Notes: generated by a model from the letters alone, not told the origin. A stretch of DNA of 64,000 nucleotides from Minicystis rosea (GCA_001931535.1 CP016211.1:6183573-6247572); one strand, 5' to 3'; positions 9,269 through 18,390 are shown, counted from the stretch's first letter. Numbers and translations are program-made.

Positions 9269-10527
9269 TGCATGCGTCCCGCGGAAAGCGCGCTCTCTTC
9301 ATCCTCGCCGGCGCGCTCATCGCGTTCGTCGCTTGGCGCATCGAGATGCGCAGCGGCGCACCATCTCTGGGTCTCTTCACCTTCCTCTCACCCATCTTGA
9401 TTCCATGTGTGTGGCTCGCGACCTCCACCCGCGCCGAGGTTCGCGCGGACCTCGGCGCCATCGCGCGCGTCTTCGTGCTCCTCTGCCTCATCGGCTTCGG
9501 GCAGCCCCTCGTCTTCCGCGCCCGCCCCACCTTCGCACCGACCCTCGCGGCCGCCTCATTGCACCTCGCGGTCCTCGCGCCGCTGCTCGTGGGGACACGG
9601 CTCCTCACGGCCGCGCTGCGCCGCCGTGCGGGCGCGCGAAGGTCACGCCGCTTCGCCGCGCCATTGTTCGGCGAGGCCCTTCCCGTCCTCCTCTGGCTCC
9701 CCGTCTTCATGCTCGGGCACGAAGTCCATCGCACCCAGGCCACCGTCCCCCTCGAGGACATCGGCATCGACTGGCCGGCCACACGCATCGAGTTTGCCGG
9801 CGCCGGCGAGACCAAGCTCGTCGGCCTCTGGCTCGGCCACGCCACGCCGCGTGGCGCCGTCCTGCTCGTGCATGGCATCGGCGCCGACAAGGTCCAATTC
9901 CTCCTCTGCGCCGAGGAGCTCTATCGCAGCGGATATGATGTCTTCACCTACGACCAAAGGAATCACGGCGAGTCGGGCGGTCTCACCACCACCATCGGCC
10001 TCGTGGAAGCAGACGATCTCGTGCGCGCCTGGGCCATCCTCCGACAGCGCACACTCGGCCTCTCGATTCCCCGCGTGGCCCTGGGCGTGAGCATGGGCGG
10101 CGCCGCGGCGCAGCTCGCGCTTCCCCAGCTCGACGGGCTCGATGGTTTGATCCTCGACTCGACCTTCGCCGACATCCGCCACGTAGCCGCGCGCCGGCTT
10201 CCGCTCGGTCCTCTCGCGGCCCCCGCGGTATCCATGGCGAGCGCTTTCGCCGTTCTGCTCTCCGGCCGCCCCGTGCTCGACGTCGCCCCCATCGCGCTCG
10301 CCGGCCACGCCCCCGCGAGCCTCCCCATTCTGATCCTCCACGGGCGCGCCGATCCCTTGATCCCTTTCAGCGAAGCGGAGTCGCTCGCAAAGGCCTATGG
10401 CCCGCGCGCCACGCTGATACCGCTGGACGGCCCCGGCCACGCCCAAGGCATCTTGCAGGACACCGCCCATTACCGAGAAGCCATTCGCGCGTTCGCCGCA
10501 AACCTCTCTGCTTCGCGCGGCGGATGA
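9262..10527 (+). CDS. Membrane-anchored alpha/beta hydrolase
   Basis: A 421-residue protein. Residues about 10-155 hold four or five hydrophobic segments, then an alpha/beta hydrolase domain from about 170. The oxyanion region LLVHGIGADK, the nucleophile elbow GVSMGG (Ser277), Asp363 in HGRADPLIP and His392 in DGPGHAQG form a complete triad. The arrangement resembles membrane-bound esterases or acyl-glycerol lipases facing one side of the inner membrane. It is convergent with the V4R operon, with only six bases between the stops. Substrate unknown. Confidence 0.85.
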   Translation: MLMHASRGKRALFILAGALIAFVAWRIEMRSGAPSLGLFTFLSPILIPCVWLATSTRAEVRADLGAIARVFVLLCLIGFGQPLVFRARPTFAPTLAAASLHLAVLAPLLVGTRLLTAALRRRAGARRSRRFAAPLFGEALPVLLWLPVFMLGHEVHRTQATVPLEDIGIDWPATRIEFAGAGETKLVGLWLGHATPRGAVLLVHGIGADKVQFLLCAEELYRSGYDVFTYDQRNHGESGGLTTTIGLVEADDLVRAWAILRQRTLGLSIPRVALGVSMGGAAAQLALPQLDGLDGLILDSTFADIRHVAARRLPLGPLAAPAVSMASAFAVLLSGRPVLDVAPIALAGHAPASLPILILHGRADPLIPFSEAESLAKAYGPRATLIPLDGPGHAQGILQDTAHYREAIRAFAANLSASRGG

Positions 10528-10533
10528 GGCTTG

Positions 10534-10893
10534 TCAGCCCATCTCCGCCCGCAGCTCCGCATCGAGGAGCGCCGCCATCTCCAACGCCGCGCTTCGCTGA
10601 AACGGCGGCTCCGTCGAGAGCCGCGGCATCAACAAGGCCCTTGCCGAGAGCGGAGCGACGGTGAGCTGAAAGGCCTCTTGGACGTCGAGCACGTAGAGCG
10701 CCGCGCTCCCCTTGATCGAACCGCGCGCGGCGAGTCGATCCCGCAAAGCAGCCGGAAAAGGGCGCGGCGCGGTCAGCTCGTATTGATCGCGCCGGACGCA
10801 GCCATACCGCCGCGTGACGCTCACCATCCCGACCGAGAGCCGCTCGAGGACCTCGCCGAACGACGCTGAGGCCCTCCCTTCGCTCGCCGTCAC
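10534..10893 (-). CDS. Hypothetical protein, last gene of V4R operon
   Basis: A 119-residue protein with no recognised domain. I read it from a GTG two bases after the stop of the upstream V4R gene, which fits translational coupling. The longer open frame would need to run through most of that upstream gene. The middle (residues about 62-90) is a mixed hydrophobic block and the C-terminal 25 residues look helical. Its position suggests work with the two V4R proteins. The start is the uncertain part. Confidence 0.6.
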   Translation of the reverse strand: MTASEGRASASFGEVLERLSVGMVSVTRRYGCVRRDQYELTAPRPFPAALRDRLAARGSIKGSAALYVLDVQEAFQLTVAPLSARALLMPRLSTEPPFQRSAALEMAALLDAELRAEMG

Positions 10894-10895
10894 GG

Positions 10896-11552
10896 TCAGC
10901 CCGCCGTCATGCGCTCGGCGACGATCTCGCAGCAGGGATCGCCCATGGCCAGACACCGCACCTCCCGCGCCCGGAAGGAGCGTGGATTGCGGAAGACCTC
11001 CAGATAATACGCCTCGTCGAACACCGGCCTTTGGGTGACGTCGCCTTGATAAACGAGGTTCATGATCCCCGCCACACCCCCGGTCGCGAGGAAGCAGCGC
11101 GGCCCATCGGCACGTGGGTAGTCGCGCAGATGGCCAGTCGCCTCGTAACCATCGTCGATCTGCACCACGAGCCGCTCGCCGGGCGCGAGCGCCGACACCT
11201 GCCAGCGGCCCCAGCCGAGGGCGTTCACCACCGCGACGATCCCATGCACCCAATCCGTGGGCGTTTCGATCATGGGCGCGACCACGGCGTCCCACTCCAC
11301 CGACGTCATGATGCCGCCGAAGGTGTTGAAGGCGCAGACGTGGCCCGCCTCGACGAGCAGCTCCCGCGCGTCCTCGGCGAGCTCGGGCGCTCGACGGTTG
11401 TAGTCGCCGAGGAGGGCATACGAGATCCGATTGTAGTAATCGGCGAAGTGCTTCGTGAGATAGAGCCCGAACGCGGGGATGAGCCCCTCTTCGTTGCCCG
11501 CGAGCGACAGGCCCGTGACGGCCTCGATGATCTCGCGCTCCCGAATGGCCAT
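10896..11552 (-). CDS. V4R-like domain protein (second of pair)
   Basis: A 218-residue protein whose end has the V4R (4-vinyl-reductase) signature: a GGVAGIMNLVYQGDVTQRP strand-helix region followed by EVRCLAMGDPCCEIVAE, where two or three Cys close the fold. V4R domains bind small hydrophobic ligands or metal and act in sensing or in bacteriochlorophyll and heme-related systems. The ATG shares one base with the stop of the first V4R gene (TGATG). No signal peptide or membrane helix is seen, so it is cytosolic. The exact ligand is unknown. Confidence 0.7.
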   Translation of the reverse strand: MAIREREIIEAVTGLSLAGNEEGLIPAFGLYLTKHFADYYNRISYALLGDYNRRAPELAEDARELLVEAGHVCAFNTFGGIMTSVEWDAVVAPMIETPTDWVHGIVAVVNALGWGRWQVSALAPGERLVVQIDDGYEATGHLRDYPRADGPRCFLATGGVAGIMNLVYQGDVTQRPVFDEAYYLEVFRNPRSFRAREVRCLAMGDPCCEIVAERMTAG

Positions 11553-12061
11553 CACCACACCTCCACGAGGAACGAGCACCGCTCGGCGCCCGCCGCGAGG
11601 CACGCGGTCTCCTTCACCGCGACCCGCTCGGGCGTGTGCCCGCCCGCGATCGCCACCACGCCCGCGAGAAAGCCCGCCGGAAAGAAGCACCCCGGCGTCG
11701 GCCGCCGGCCCCATTTCGACAGCCAGCCGACGGCGTAATGGGATCGCTCCATCACCGCCTCTCCACCCCAAGCGCCGAGGCCCGTCACGTCCACCCGGCC
11801 GAACCCATGGTCCCCGAGGAGCGCCGCGCCGCGCGCAATCACCTCCGCCGCCGAGGCCCCCGGCTCGAGGCCCGCGAGGACACCACGCGCCGTCTCCATC
11901 GCTGCTTGGGTGAGCAATGCCGGCGCGCGCGCGCCGAGCCCATCCTCGATCGTGCGCTGGAGGAACACGTTGTAGTGGTGGCAATGAAAGGCCAGCCGCC
12001 GACCACCGAGCGTCACGACGCTGCGATCGAGATCGATCACCGGAGCCACGCGCGACGTCAT
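11552..12061 (-). CDS. V4R-like domain protein (first of pair)
   Basis: A 169-residue protein with a clear V4R ending: GGHTPERVAVKETACLAAGAERCSFLVE. The early FHCHHYN segment could contribute metal or heme ligands (Cys/His cluster near residue 26). It overlaps the preceding small gene by ATGA and the following V4R gene by one base, so all members of this operon are translationally linked. The pair may form a heterodimeric sensor. This is inferred from fold and order, not from known homologues. Confidence 0.7.
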   Translation of the reverse strand: MTSRVAPVIDLDRSVVTLGGRRLAFHCHHYNVFLQRTIEDGLGARAPALLTQAAMETARGVLAGLEPGASAAEVIARGAALLGDHGFGRVDVTGLGAWGGEAVMERSHYAVGWLSKWGRRPTPGCFFPAGFLAGVVAIAGGHTPERVAVKETACLAAGAERCSFLVEVW

Positions 12062-12267
12062 TGGCTCCCTCCTTCGGCCGCTTCGTCGAGGATTTCGCGC
12101 GCCGACCGCCAGGCGAGGTCCACGAGATCGGGACGATCGGGGATGAGCATGGCGCGCCGCGAGAGCGGCTGTCCGACCCGGAGGTTGAGCCGCGCCAAAT
12201 CGACTGCAGCGAGCCCCTTCGTATTGCGGCTCACGTAATCGACGATGCGCTGCAGCTCAACACCCAC
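12058..12267 (-). CDS. Small hypothetical protein, first gene of V4R operon
   Basis: A 69-residue protein read from a GTG at 12267, because GGGAG lies about eight bases upstream. An in-frame GTG at 12309 would add 14 residues without a ribosome binding site. The sequence (RIVDYVSRNTKGLAAVDLAR, then a Leu/Arg-rich stretch and a C-terminal acidic helix) resembles no family I recognise. The helix around residues 5-25 could be a dimerisation or DNA-contact helix. It overlaps the first V4R gene by four bases. Confidence 0.55.
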   Translation of the reverse strand: MGVELQRIVDYVSRNTKGLAAVDLARLNLRVGQPLSRRAMLIPDRPDLVDLAWRSAREILDEAAEGGSQ

Positions 12268-12451
12268 GCAGCATCTCCCGGCTTCCGCTCCTGAAACGAA
12301 CCATTGCACGAATGCAATCGCACGGAGCCGAAGATGTCAACGCGTATTCGATTGCTGCTTTGGATGCGCGGGCCACGGAGGAGAATCCGTGGCCTGCATC
12401 ACCACAATCGTTGTCGGAGAGAATGGTTGAAGGTGCCGACGGGGAGGAGAA

Positions 12452-13330
12452 TCAGGCGCTCGGCGGCGCGGCGATGACGGGTGAGGCGGCGGGCTTGCCG
12501 CTCACGGGCGCGGCGGGCTTCGGCTTCCGCGCGCCGTTCCGCACCAGCGCCGAGCGGACGGCGGGCACCGTGTTGTCGGTCCTGCGCGCGTCCCGCAGCG
12601 CGCCGACGAGGAGGCGAACCTCGTGCAGAACCCGCCCATCGAGCAGGTTCATCGCGTCGTACGTCGCGGCGACCGTGCCCCGCGCGCCCTGCGCCTCACC
12701 GCGCTTCGCCAGCACGGCGGTCGCGCTCTGCCGAAGCGCTTCCACCAACGCCGGAGTCGCTCCCGCATCCTCGGCGACACCGGCCGGAACGCTGGCCAGC
12801 GCGATCTCGATCTCGCTCGCGAGCGCGTCGAGCGTGCGCGCCCGCTCCTCGATCCGCTCCCGGCCGCCGGGCGCGCCGCGCCGAACCTGCTTGAGCCGCT
12901 CCTTCCCCTCCTCGCGGCCACCGGCGAGGTTGTTGAGGATGCGAATGGCGTCGCGCCGGAGGCTCCGCGCATCACGCATGCTGCTCATCCGCGCGACACC
13001 GGCGCCCGCCGCATCGACGAGCGCGCCGTCGAGCACACCCACCTTGGCGGCCAGCTCGGCACACGTCTCGAGGAGATAACGGGCGCGGAGCGGGCCATAT
13101 CCAACGACCTTCCCAGCGACGACGTGGGCCATGGCGAGCGATCCGATGCGCAACACCTCGTCGAGCACCGTCGCGGACTCGACGCTCGCACCGATCTCGA
13201 TGGCTCTCGCCTCGGAAATGCTGCTCTCGAAATAAGCCCTCTCCTGGGGCCCGAGAGCGACGATGGCCGGAATCTGCGCAGACAGGTTGGCGATGGCCAC
13301 TTGATACGTAGGGACCTTGGGCGCGGGCAT
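12452..13330 (-). CDS. Hypothetical all-helical protein
   Basis: A 292-residue protein read from the ATG of MPAPKVPTYQVAIANL. It is almost wholly amphipathic helix and Ala/Arg/Glu-rich, with a basic patch around residues 160-195 (RRDAIRILNNLAGGREEGKERL) and a Pro/Ala/Lys tail. No signal peptide, membrane segment or catalytic motif is visible. I do not recognise the family. The helical N-terminal region could be structural or particle-associated. A repeat-bearing spacer of about 600 bp lies upstream. Confidence 0.6.
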   Translation of the reverse strand: MPAPKVPTYQVAIANLSAQIPAIVALGPQERAYFESSISEARAIEIGASVESATVLDEVLRIGSLAMAHVVAGKVVGYGPLRARYLLETCAELAAKVGVLDGALVDAAGAGVARMSSMRDARSLRRDAIRILNNLAGGREEGKERLKQVRRGAPGGRERIEERARTLDALASEIEIALASVPAGVAEDAGATPALVEALRQSATAVLAKRGEAQGARGTVAATYDAMNLLDGRVLHEVRLLVGALRDARRTDNTVPAVRSALVRNGARKPKPAAPVSGKPAASPVIAAPPSA

Positions 13331-13942
13331 GATACAGAACCTCGCTTTGCCGCGCGAAGAGGCGGTGTGCCCCCAGCGCTCCTCCACAAGTAATGCTCGC
13401 TGGGGTACCCGCTGCTCGAAGCAGGATTTCGACACGAGCCCCGAAAACCCGGCGCGGGGCGCGTATCCGTCATTGGTTGCGCTCGTCGCACGCGAGCAGC
13501 TCGATGGCGAGGTGTGCGACATGCCCGCGCATCATGGCATCCGCGCCGACATGCGTAGATCCCCCGAGCAAGACCGGCGCCAAACTACGACGCAGCGCTG
13601 CCGTACGACACGACCATCACGCCTGTGCGCCGCGACGACCGATCCGTGCGACACGACCGAGCGACCGGTGCGCCGCGATCATGAAGCCGGTGCGACGCGA
13701 CAGCCCATCTGTGCGACGCGACCGGGCGATCGGTGCGCCACCACCATCACGCCTGCACGACATGATCAGATGACCGATGCGCCACGCGCATCACGCGCGC
13801 ACGACGCGACCGGGTCACCGGTGCGCCGCGACGGCCCGTCTGTGCGACACGACCGGGTCACCGGTGCGCCGCGACGGCCCGTCTGTGCGACACGACCGGG
13901 TCACCGGTGCGCCGCGACGGCCCATCTGTGCGACAGCTCGAC
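13331..13942. other. Intergenic spacer containing a tandem array
   Basis: About 610 bp between two minus-strand genes. Apart from the tandem array listed separately, no gene is supported. The 43-bp composite period is not a multiple of three, so reading frames across it change meaning from unit to unit. Confidence 0.6.
13600..13935. repeat. Tandem array of alternating 21/22-bp units (43-bp period)
   Basis: Units begin GTGCG and then carry a CGAC core. Unit starts are visible at 13625, 13646, 13668, 13690, 13711 and 13733. After some degenerate copies the last three 43-bp units (CGGGTCACCG at 13811, 13854 and 13897) are nearly identical. The right end is the best conserved and the left end the most decayed. 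Each 43-bp unit is a 22-mer plus a related 21-mer, about two DNA helical turns each. It is not CRISPR: there are no unique spacers. Confidence 0.8.
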
Positions 13943-14380
13943 TCACCGCAGCATCAGCCACGCCCAGCTCGCTGCGCCGGCGAGGACGCCGAGCGCGGCG
14001 AGGACGGCGAGGCTGATCAAGGAGATGCGCATCCCACGCTTCGGATCCCGCGCGAGGATCCACGGGAGGGCGGTGAGGTGCGCGAGGGCGAAGGCGATGC
14101 CGGCGGGCCAGGCGAGGCGCCCGACGATGAAACGGCCGACGCGATCCATGTCGCCGCCGAGCTGGTCGATGGTGCCGATGGAGAGGTGGATGGCGAGCGG
14201 GATGGCCGCGACCGCCCACACGAAGGCGATGGGGTAACCGGCGACGTGGGCGACGACCAGACGCTCGACCACCGCGAAGATCCGGCGAGGCCATGACAGC
14301 ACCGGTGCTGCGGCTGCGATGGGCGGCGAATCGTTCACGGCGAGGATGGTAACGGGGATGCGGTGTGTGCGGGGTGTCAC
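13943..14380 (-). CDS. Small integral membrane protein
   Basis: A 145-residue protein with three or four hydrophobic segments (about residues 30-65, 85-105 and 118-143) and basic loops. No recognised family. It is divergent from the outer-membrane-protein gene at 14485 and sits just before the tandem array. Inner membrane location is likely. The start could also be a GTG 14 codons later, which would trim a polar N terminus. Confidence 0.6.
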   Translation of the reverse strand: MTPRTHRIPVTILAVNDSPPIAAAAPVLSWPRRIFAVVERLVVAHVAGYPIAFVWAVAAIPLAIHLSIGTIDQLGGDMDRVGRFIVGRLAWPAGIAFALAHLTALPWILARDPKRGMRISLISLAVLAALGVLAGAASWAWLMLR

Positions 14381-14484
14381 GCACGCGTGAGGCCGCGCGA
14401 GCGTAACAGCGACGTAACAGTCACGCGGATCTACGCGAAATTCGCGGATCGAGCGCTGGCGCGCCGCTTGCGATGAGGGAGGGC

Positions 14485-15303
14485 ATGAGCCGCTTCACTG
14501 TCGCCGTTGGTTCTCTCGCCCTCGCCACTTCCTTCTCCGCGCCCGCGCTGGCCCAGAACCTGGGCGCCGGGGTCGGCGTCACCGTGCCCGGTGTCCATGT
14601 CGGTGGGCAGGTCACGGTCGGCATCCCGCAGTTCCAGGCGCCCCCCGCGCCCGTGCCGGTCTACCAGGAGCCGGTGTATCAGGATCCGCAGCCGGTCGTC
14701 GTGCGCCGCGGTTACTACGCGCCTCGCCCGGTGCACGTGCGGACGCGTGAGCCCAACTGGGGCGCCGAGAAGCTCGGCCTCGACCTGCGCGTCGACGGCG
14801 CGGCAGGCTTCGGCGGCGGCAAGTACGGCAACGCGTACGGCATGGGCGGCGGCGGTCTCGGTCTTCGTTACCGCGCGCTCCCGCACCTAGGCTTCGAGGC
14901 CGGTATCGACCTGCTCGGCGGGCGCGACTTCAACGATCGCAAGCGCCTCGAGGTCGCCGGCACGGCGGGCGCGCTCCTGTTCTTGAACCCGCGGTCGCGC
15001 GCGCAGCTCTACTTGAGCGGCGGCGTTCTCCTCGACCACGCGCGCGCCAACGACATCGGGGGCCCCGGGCTCACCGTCAGCTCGCGGGACCTGACGTACA
15101 CGCACCTCGGCGGCTACGCGGGCCTCGGCCTCGAGGTGTTCCTCACGCGGCGGATCTCGCTCCACGTCGACGGGCGCGGGGTCGTGCGGCAGGCGATCGG
15201 GGGCAACACCAACGCGCCCGAGTTCACCGACCCCGTCTCGGGGCGCACGACCAACACGTCGGGCGGCTTCATCGGCAGCGGCGGCATCGCCTTCTACTTC
15301 TGA
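14485..15303 (+). CDS. Exported outer-membrane beta-barrel protein
   Basis: A 272-residue protein with a clean signal peptide (MSRFTVAVGSLALATSF...APALAQ), a Pro/Val/Tyr-rich linker to about residue 95, and a beta-barrel-like region ending in aromatic FYF, as outer-membrane porin-like barrels do. Alternating residues and Gly/Tyr turns (YGNAYGMGGGGLGLRY) support the fold. I chose the ATG at 14485 because AGGGAGG precedes it; an ATG at 14473 adds four residues. The 3' end overlaps mutM by ten bases in convergent orientation. Confidence 0.8.
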   Translation: MSRFTVAVGSLALATSFSAPALAQNLGAGVGVTVPGVHVGGQVTVGIPQFQAPPAPVPVYQEPVYQDPQPVVVRRGYYAPRPVHVRTREPNWGAEKLGLDLRVDGAAGFGGGKYGNAYGMGGGGLGLRYRALPHLGFEAGIDLLGGRDFNDRKRLEVAGTAGALLFLNPRSRAQLYLSGGVLLDHARANDIGGPGLTVSSRDLTYTHLGGYAGLGLEVFLTRRISLHVDGRGVVRQAIGGNTNAPEFTDPVSGRTTNTSGGFIGSGGIAFYF

Positions 15304-16106
15304 CAGCGGGCGCAGAACGCGCTCGTGCGGCCGCCGATGGTGGCCTTCGACAGAACGCGCCGGCAGCTCGGACAGGGCTCGCCGGCGCGGTCGTAGATGG
15401 TGAACGGGTTGTCGACGTGGGCGCCGTCGGAGAAATAGGCGATGTCGCCCCCGAGCCGCGAAAGCGCCGCCGCGAAGGTCTCCTCGAGCCCACGGGCGAT
15501 GCGGTCGACCTCGCGGCGTGAGAGCGAGCGGCCCTCGCGGCCCGGATGCACCCGCGCGAGGAAGAGCGCCTCCGTCGCATAGATGTTACCGACACCCGCG
15601 AGCACGCGCTGATCGAGCAGGGCGGCCTTGACGGCGCGCGAGGTGCGCGCGAGCGCGCCGTGAAGCAGGGCGGCGTCGATGCCATCGACGACCGGATCGG
15701 GGCCGAGCGCCGCCACCTCGGGGAGCTCGGCGAGCGCGGCGGCGCGGTGAACCGCCATGCGGCCGAACATGCGTGGATCGCAGTAGTGGACGGCGCTCCC
15801 GTCGGCGAGCACGAGGCTGGCGCGGCTGTGGCGCGGTACGGCGGCGCCCGAGGGATCGCGCACCCACTTGCCGGTCATGCCGAGGTGGCTGAGCACGCCG
15901 ACGTCCTCGTCGAAGGAGAGGAGGAGCACCTTGCCGCGTCGCTCGACGCGCTCGAGGGTGCGCCCCGGCAGCGATCGCAGGAACGAGCGGCGCATGCCGC
16001 CGCGGAACACCCGCGTCGCGCCGGCGTCGACGCGCACGATCGCGGTACCGGACAACCAGGCGCGAAGGCTCCGCGCCGCGTGCTCGACCTCGGGTAGCTC
16101 GGGCAT
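15294..16106 (-). CDS. mutM: Formamidopyrimidine-DNA glycosylase
   Basis: A 270-residue bifunctional glycosylase/AP lyase that removes 8-oxoguanine and formamidopyrimidines. It starts MPELPEVE, giving the catalytic Pro2 and Glu3. It has the conserved Lys in RRGKVLLL, the helix-two-turn-helix DQRVLAGVGNIYATEALF near residue 160, and the C-terminal zinc finger CPSCRRVL...CARC. Length matches the family. The end overlaps the convergent beta-barrel gene by ten bases. Confidence 0.97.
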   Translation of the reverse strand: MPELPEVEHAARSLRAWLSGTAIVRVDAGATRVFRGGMRRSFLRSLPGRTLERVERRGKVLLLSFDEDVGVLSHLGMTGKWVRDPSGAAVPRHSRASLVLADGSAVHYCDPRMFGRMAVHRAAALAELPEVAALGPDPVVDGIDAALLHGALARTSRAVKAALLDQRVLAGVGNIYATEALFLARVHPGREGRSLSRREVDRIARGLEETFAAALSRLGGDIAYFSDGAHVDNPFTIYDRAGEPCPSCRRVLSKATIGGRTSAFCARCQK

Positions 16107-16399
16107 GCCGCCATCCGTACCACCCTCCGCGGCGGAGCACCTGGCCTGCCGGCGCGCGGCGTCGATTCCGGCGCGCCGCGAGGGGTGAAAGGAAAAATGG
16201 AGGCGGCGCGTTCAGGGCCCGTCACACAGCGCCGGGGATCGCCGATGAGCTGTCGGTTCCCCCGCGGAGGAGAGGCGAATTCTCCACCCGGGCGCGAAAG
16301 AACGGCCGCGCGGAACCGGACGGCCCGACCCAATGTCGGTCCTCGCGCGCGTGTCGAGGGGCAGTCCCCGGCGAGTTACCCAGAGAAGGAGGCACGGTC

Positions 16400-17062
16400 A
16401 TGAAGAGCGGAGCGCTGGTTCGGGTGGTTTGGGCGGTGGGCTTCCTGTTTCCGGTCGCGATCGCCGCCACGCCCGGGGAGGCGACGGCCTGCGGGACCGC
16501 GGTCTACCGCGAGATCGACAACAACTCCGCGCTGGTGGCCAAGGCGGAACAGGCGCTCGGTCAGGGGCGGTTCGCGGAGGCCGCGGTGAAGGCCGTGCAG
16601 GCGTTCCCAGCGCTCAAGATCGTCAAGCCGGGCACGCTCCCCCTCGCCGACCGCGCGCTCCGGATCCTCGCCCTCGCGTCGACGCGCGCCGACGGCAACA
16701 TCACCGCCGGGACGATGAAGTCGGGCACCGCCGCCGACCGCACGGCGAACCTGGAGTGGTCGATCGACACGCTGCGGACGCTGAGCGCCAAGCGGGCCAA
16801 CAACCCGAGCTACCAGACCGATCTCGGCGAGGCGCTCGCGCACGTGCCGGCGCACCACGAAGAGGCGCTCAAGGTCCTGGGCGAGCTCGCGGACAAGGAT
16901 CTCCTCACGAGTGCGGAGGGTTACGCCGCCCTCGGTCGTCTCCGCGCCGAGAAGGGCGACGCCAACGCGCGCCTGGCCGCTGTGAAGCGTTGCGAAGCGA
17001 TGACGAAGACGCCGAAGATCTGCGACGCTCCGGCAGCCGCCGACGGCGCCGGCCGTTCCTGA
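16400..17062 (+). CDS. Exported helical-repeat protein
   Basis: A 220-residue protein with a signal peptide (residues 1-28, LFPVAIAATPGEATA) and TPR-like helical pairs (ALVAKAEQALGQGRFAEAAVKAVQAF; ALKVLGELADKDLL). GAAGGAGG stands upstream of the ATG. It is followed 62 bp later by a tetraheme cytochrome lipoprotein on the same strand, so it may help periplasmic protein assembly or interaction there. No catalytic motif is seen. Confidence 0.65.
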   Translation: MKSGALVRVVWAVGFLFPVAIAATPGEATACGTAVYREIDNNSALVAKAEQALGQGRFAEAAVKAVQAFPALKIVKPGTLPLADRALRILALASTRADGNITAGTMKSGTAADRTANLEWSIDTLRTLSAKRANNPSYQTDLGEALAHVPAHHEEALKVLGELADKDLLTSAEGYAALGRLRAEKGDANARLAAVKRCEAMTKTPKICDAPAAADGAGRS

Positions 17063-17124
17063 TCTTCACCCCCTCCTCCCCGACCGGCACGGTGCTCGGT
17101 CGTGACATCCTTCGAGGCGACAGC

Positions 17125-18390
17125 GTGAAACGGGCCTTCCTGCTCCTCACCATCGCGGCCGCTTCACTCGCCGCCTCCTGCAACGACAAGCCCTCTCCGA
17201 AGCCCGATCCGGCGGCGTCGGCCAAGCCCGCGGCGACGGTGACGCTCGCGCAAGTCGAGCCCGACGAGCCGCCGGGCAACGCCGAGCATGGCAAGGCGCT
17301 CGTCGAGCAGTTCGAGTGCAACCGCTGTCACGGGGGCACGGAGCTGCCCGAGCCGAAGATGGACAAGCAGTGCTTCGGCTGCCACGTGAAGATCCTCAAT
17401 GGGACCTTCAAGGGGCCGAAGGGCGCGGAGGCGCGCTGGCACGATCGCGTCGTCGGGCTCGAGACGGTGCCGAGCCTCACCGCCACGCAGAAGCGCTTTC
17501 GCCGCGGGTTCATCACGCGGTTCCTCCTCCAGCCGTTCGACGTGCGGCCGCACCTCGGGCCGACGATGCCGCGCCTCGCGATCAACCGGGAGCAAGCGCG
17601 CGACATCGCGACGTACCTCGCCGGGCCGGACGATGCGCCGGCGAAGATCGATCTGAACGGCGCCGATCCCGCGCGGGGGCGCAAGCTGATGGAGCTCAAG
17701 GCCTGCGCGTCGTGCCACGCGTTCTCGGGTGTGCCGACGTTGGCGGGCACCGTGACGGTGAAGCCGGACGAGAAGGGGCTCGCGGCGGGCATCATGCTCG
17801 CGCCCGATCTCCGCTTCGCCCGCGAGCGGCTGCGGCCCGAAGCGCTGCTCGCGTGGATCGAGAGCCCGAAGAAGATCAAGCCCGACACCGCGATGCCCGA
17901 GTTCGATCTGCCGCCGGCCGATGCGCGGGACATCGCGGCGTACATCCTGACGGCGGAGATCGCGCCGAAAGAGGCGCGACCGGCGCCGCAGCGGTTGCCC
18001 GTGCTCGAGCGCAAGGTGACGTACGACGAGGTCAGCGAGAAGGTGTTCCGGCGCACGTGCTGGCACTGCCACGGCGAGCCCGATTACGCGGCCGGCGACG
18101 GCGGTCCAGGCAACACGGGAGGGTTCGGCTTCAAGCCGCGCGGCATCAACTTCGTGAGCTACGAGTCGGTGCAATCGGGGCGGGTCGACGACGCCAACGA
18201 GCGACACAGCCTCTTCGAGAAGACGCCGGAAGGCGTGCCGCGCTTGTTGCGATCGCTCCTCGCGCGCCAAGAGGAAGAGACGGGGCGCACCGATGCGGCG
18301 ATTCGAGGCATGCCGTTCGGCTATCCATCGCTCACGCCCGAAGAGATTCAGCTCGTCGAGACCTGGATTGCGCAGGGACGGCCGCGTTGA
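17125..18390 (+). CDS. Tetraheme c-type cytochrome lipoprotein
   Basis: A 421-residue exported lipoprotein. The signal ends in LAASC (Cys19 as the lipid site). Four covalent heme motifs are visible: CNRCH (65-69), CFGCH (83-87), CASCH (194-198) and CWHCH (312-316). Likely distal ligands include Met in PTMPR and AMPEF. It should carry electrons at the periplasmic face of a membrane. The GTG start has GAGG upstream. No oxidase or reductase partner is adjacent, so the electron donor and acceptor are unknown. The first two hemes are only 18 residues apart; the others lie in cytochrome-c-like domains. Confidence 0.88.
   Translation: MKRAFLLLTIAAASLAASCNDKPSPKPDPAASAKPAATVTLAQVEPDEPPGNAEHGKALVEQFECNRCHGGTELPEPKMDKQCFGCHVKILNGTFKGPKGAEARWHDRVVGLETVPSLTATQKRFRRGFITRFLLQPFDVRPHLGPTMPRLAINREQARDIATYLAGPDDAPAKIDLNGADPARGRKLMELKACASCHAFSGVPTLAGTVTVKPDEKGLAAGIMLAPDLRFARERLRPEALLAWIESPKKIKPDTAMPEFDLPPADARDIAAYILTAEIAPKEARPAPQRLPVLERKVTYDEVSEKVFRRTCWHCHGEPDYAAGDGGPGNTGGFGFKPRGINFVSYESVQSGRVDDANERHSLFEKTPEGVPRLLRSLLARQEEETGRTDAAIRGMPFGYPSLTPEEIQLVETWIAQGRPR

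Noticed and set aside
13600..13935. A CRISPR array
   Set aside because: Units are contiguous and there are no unique spacers; the period is 21/22 bp; no cas genes are present.
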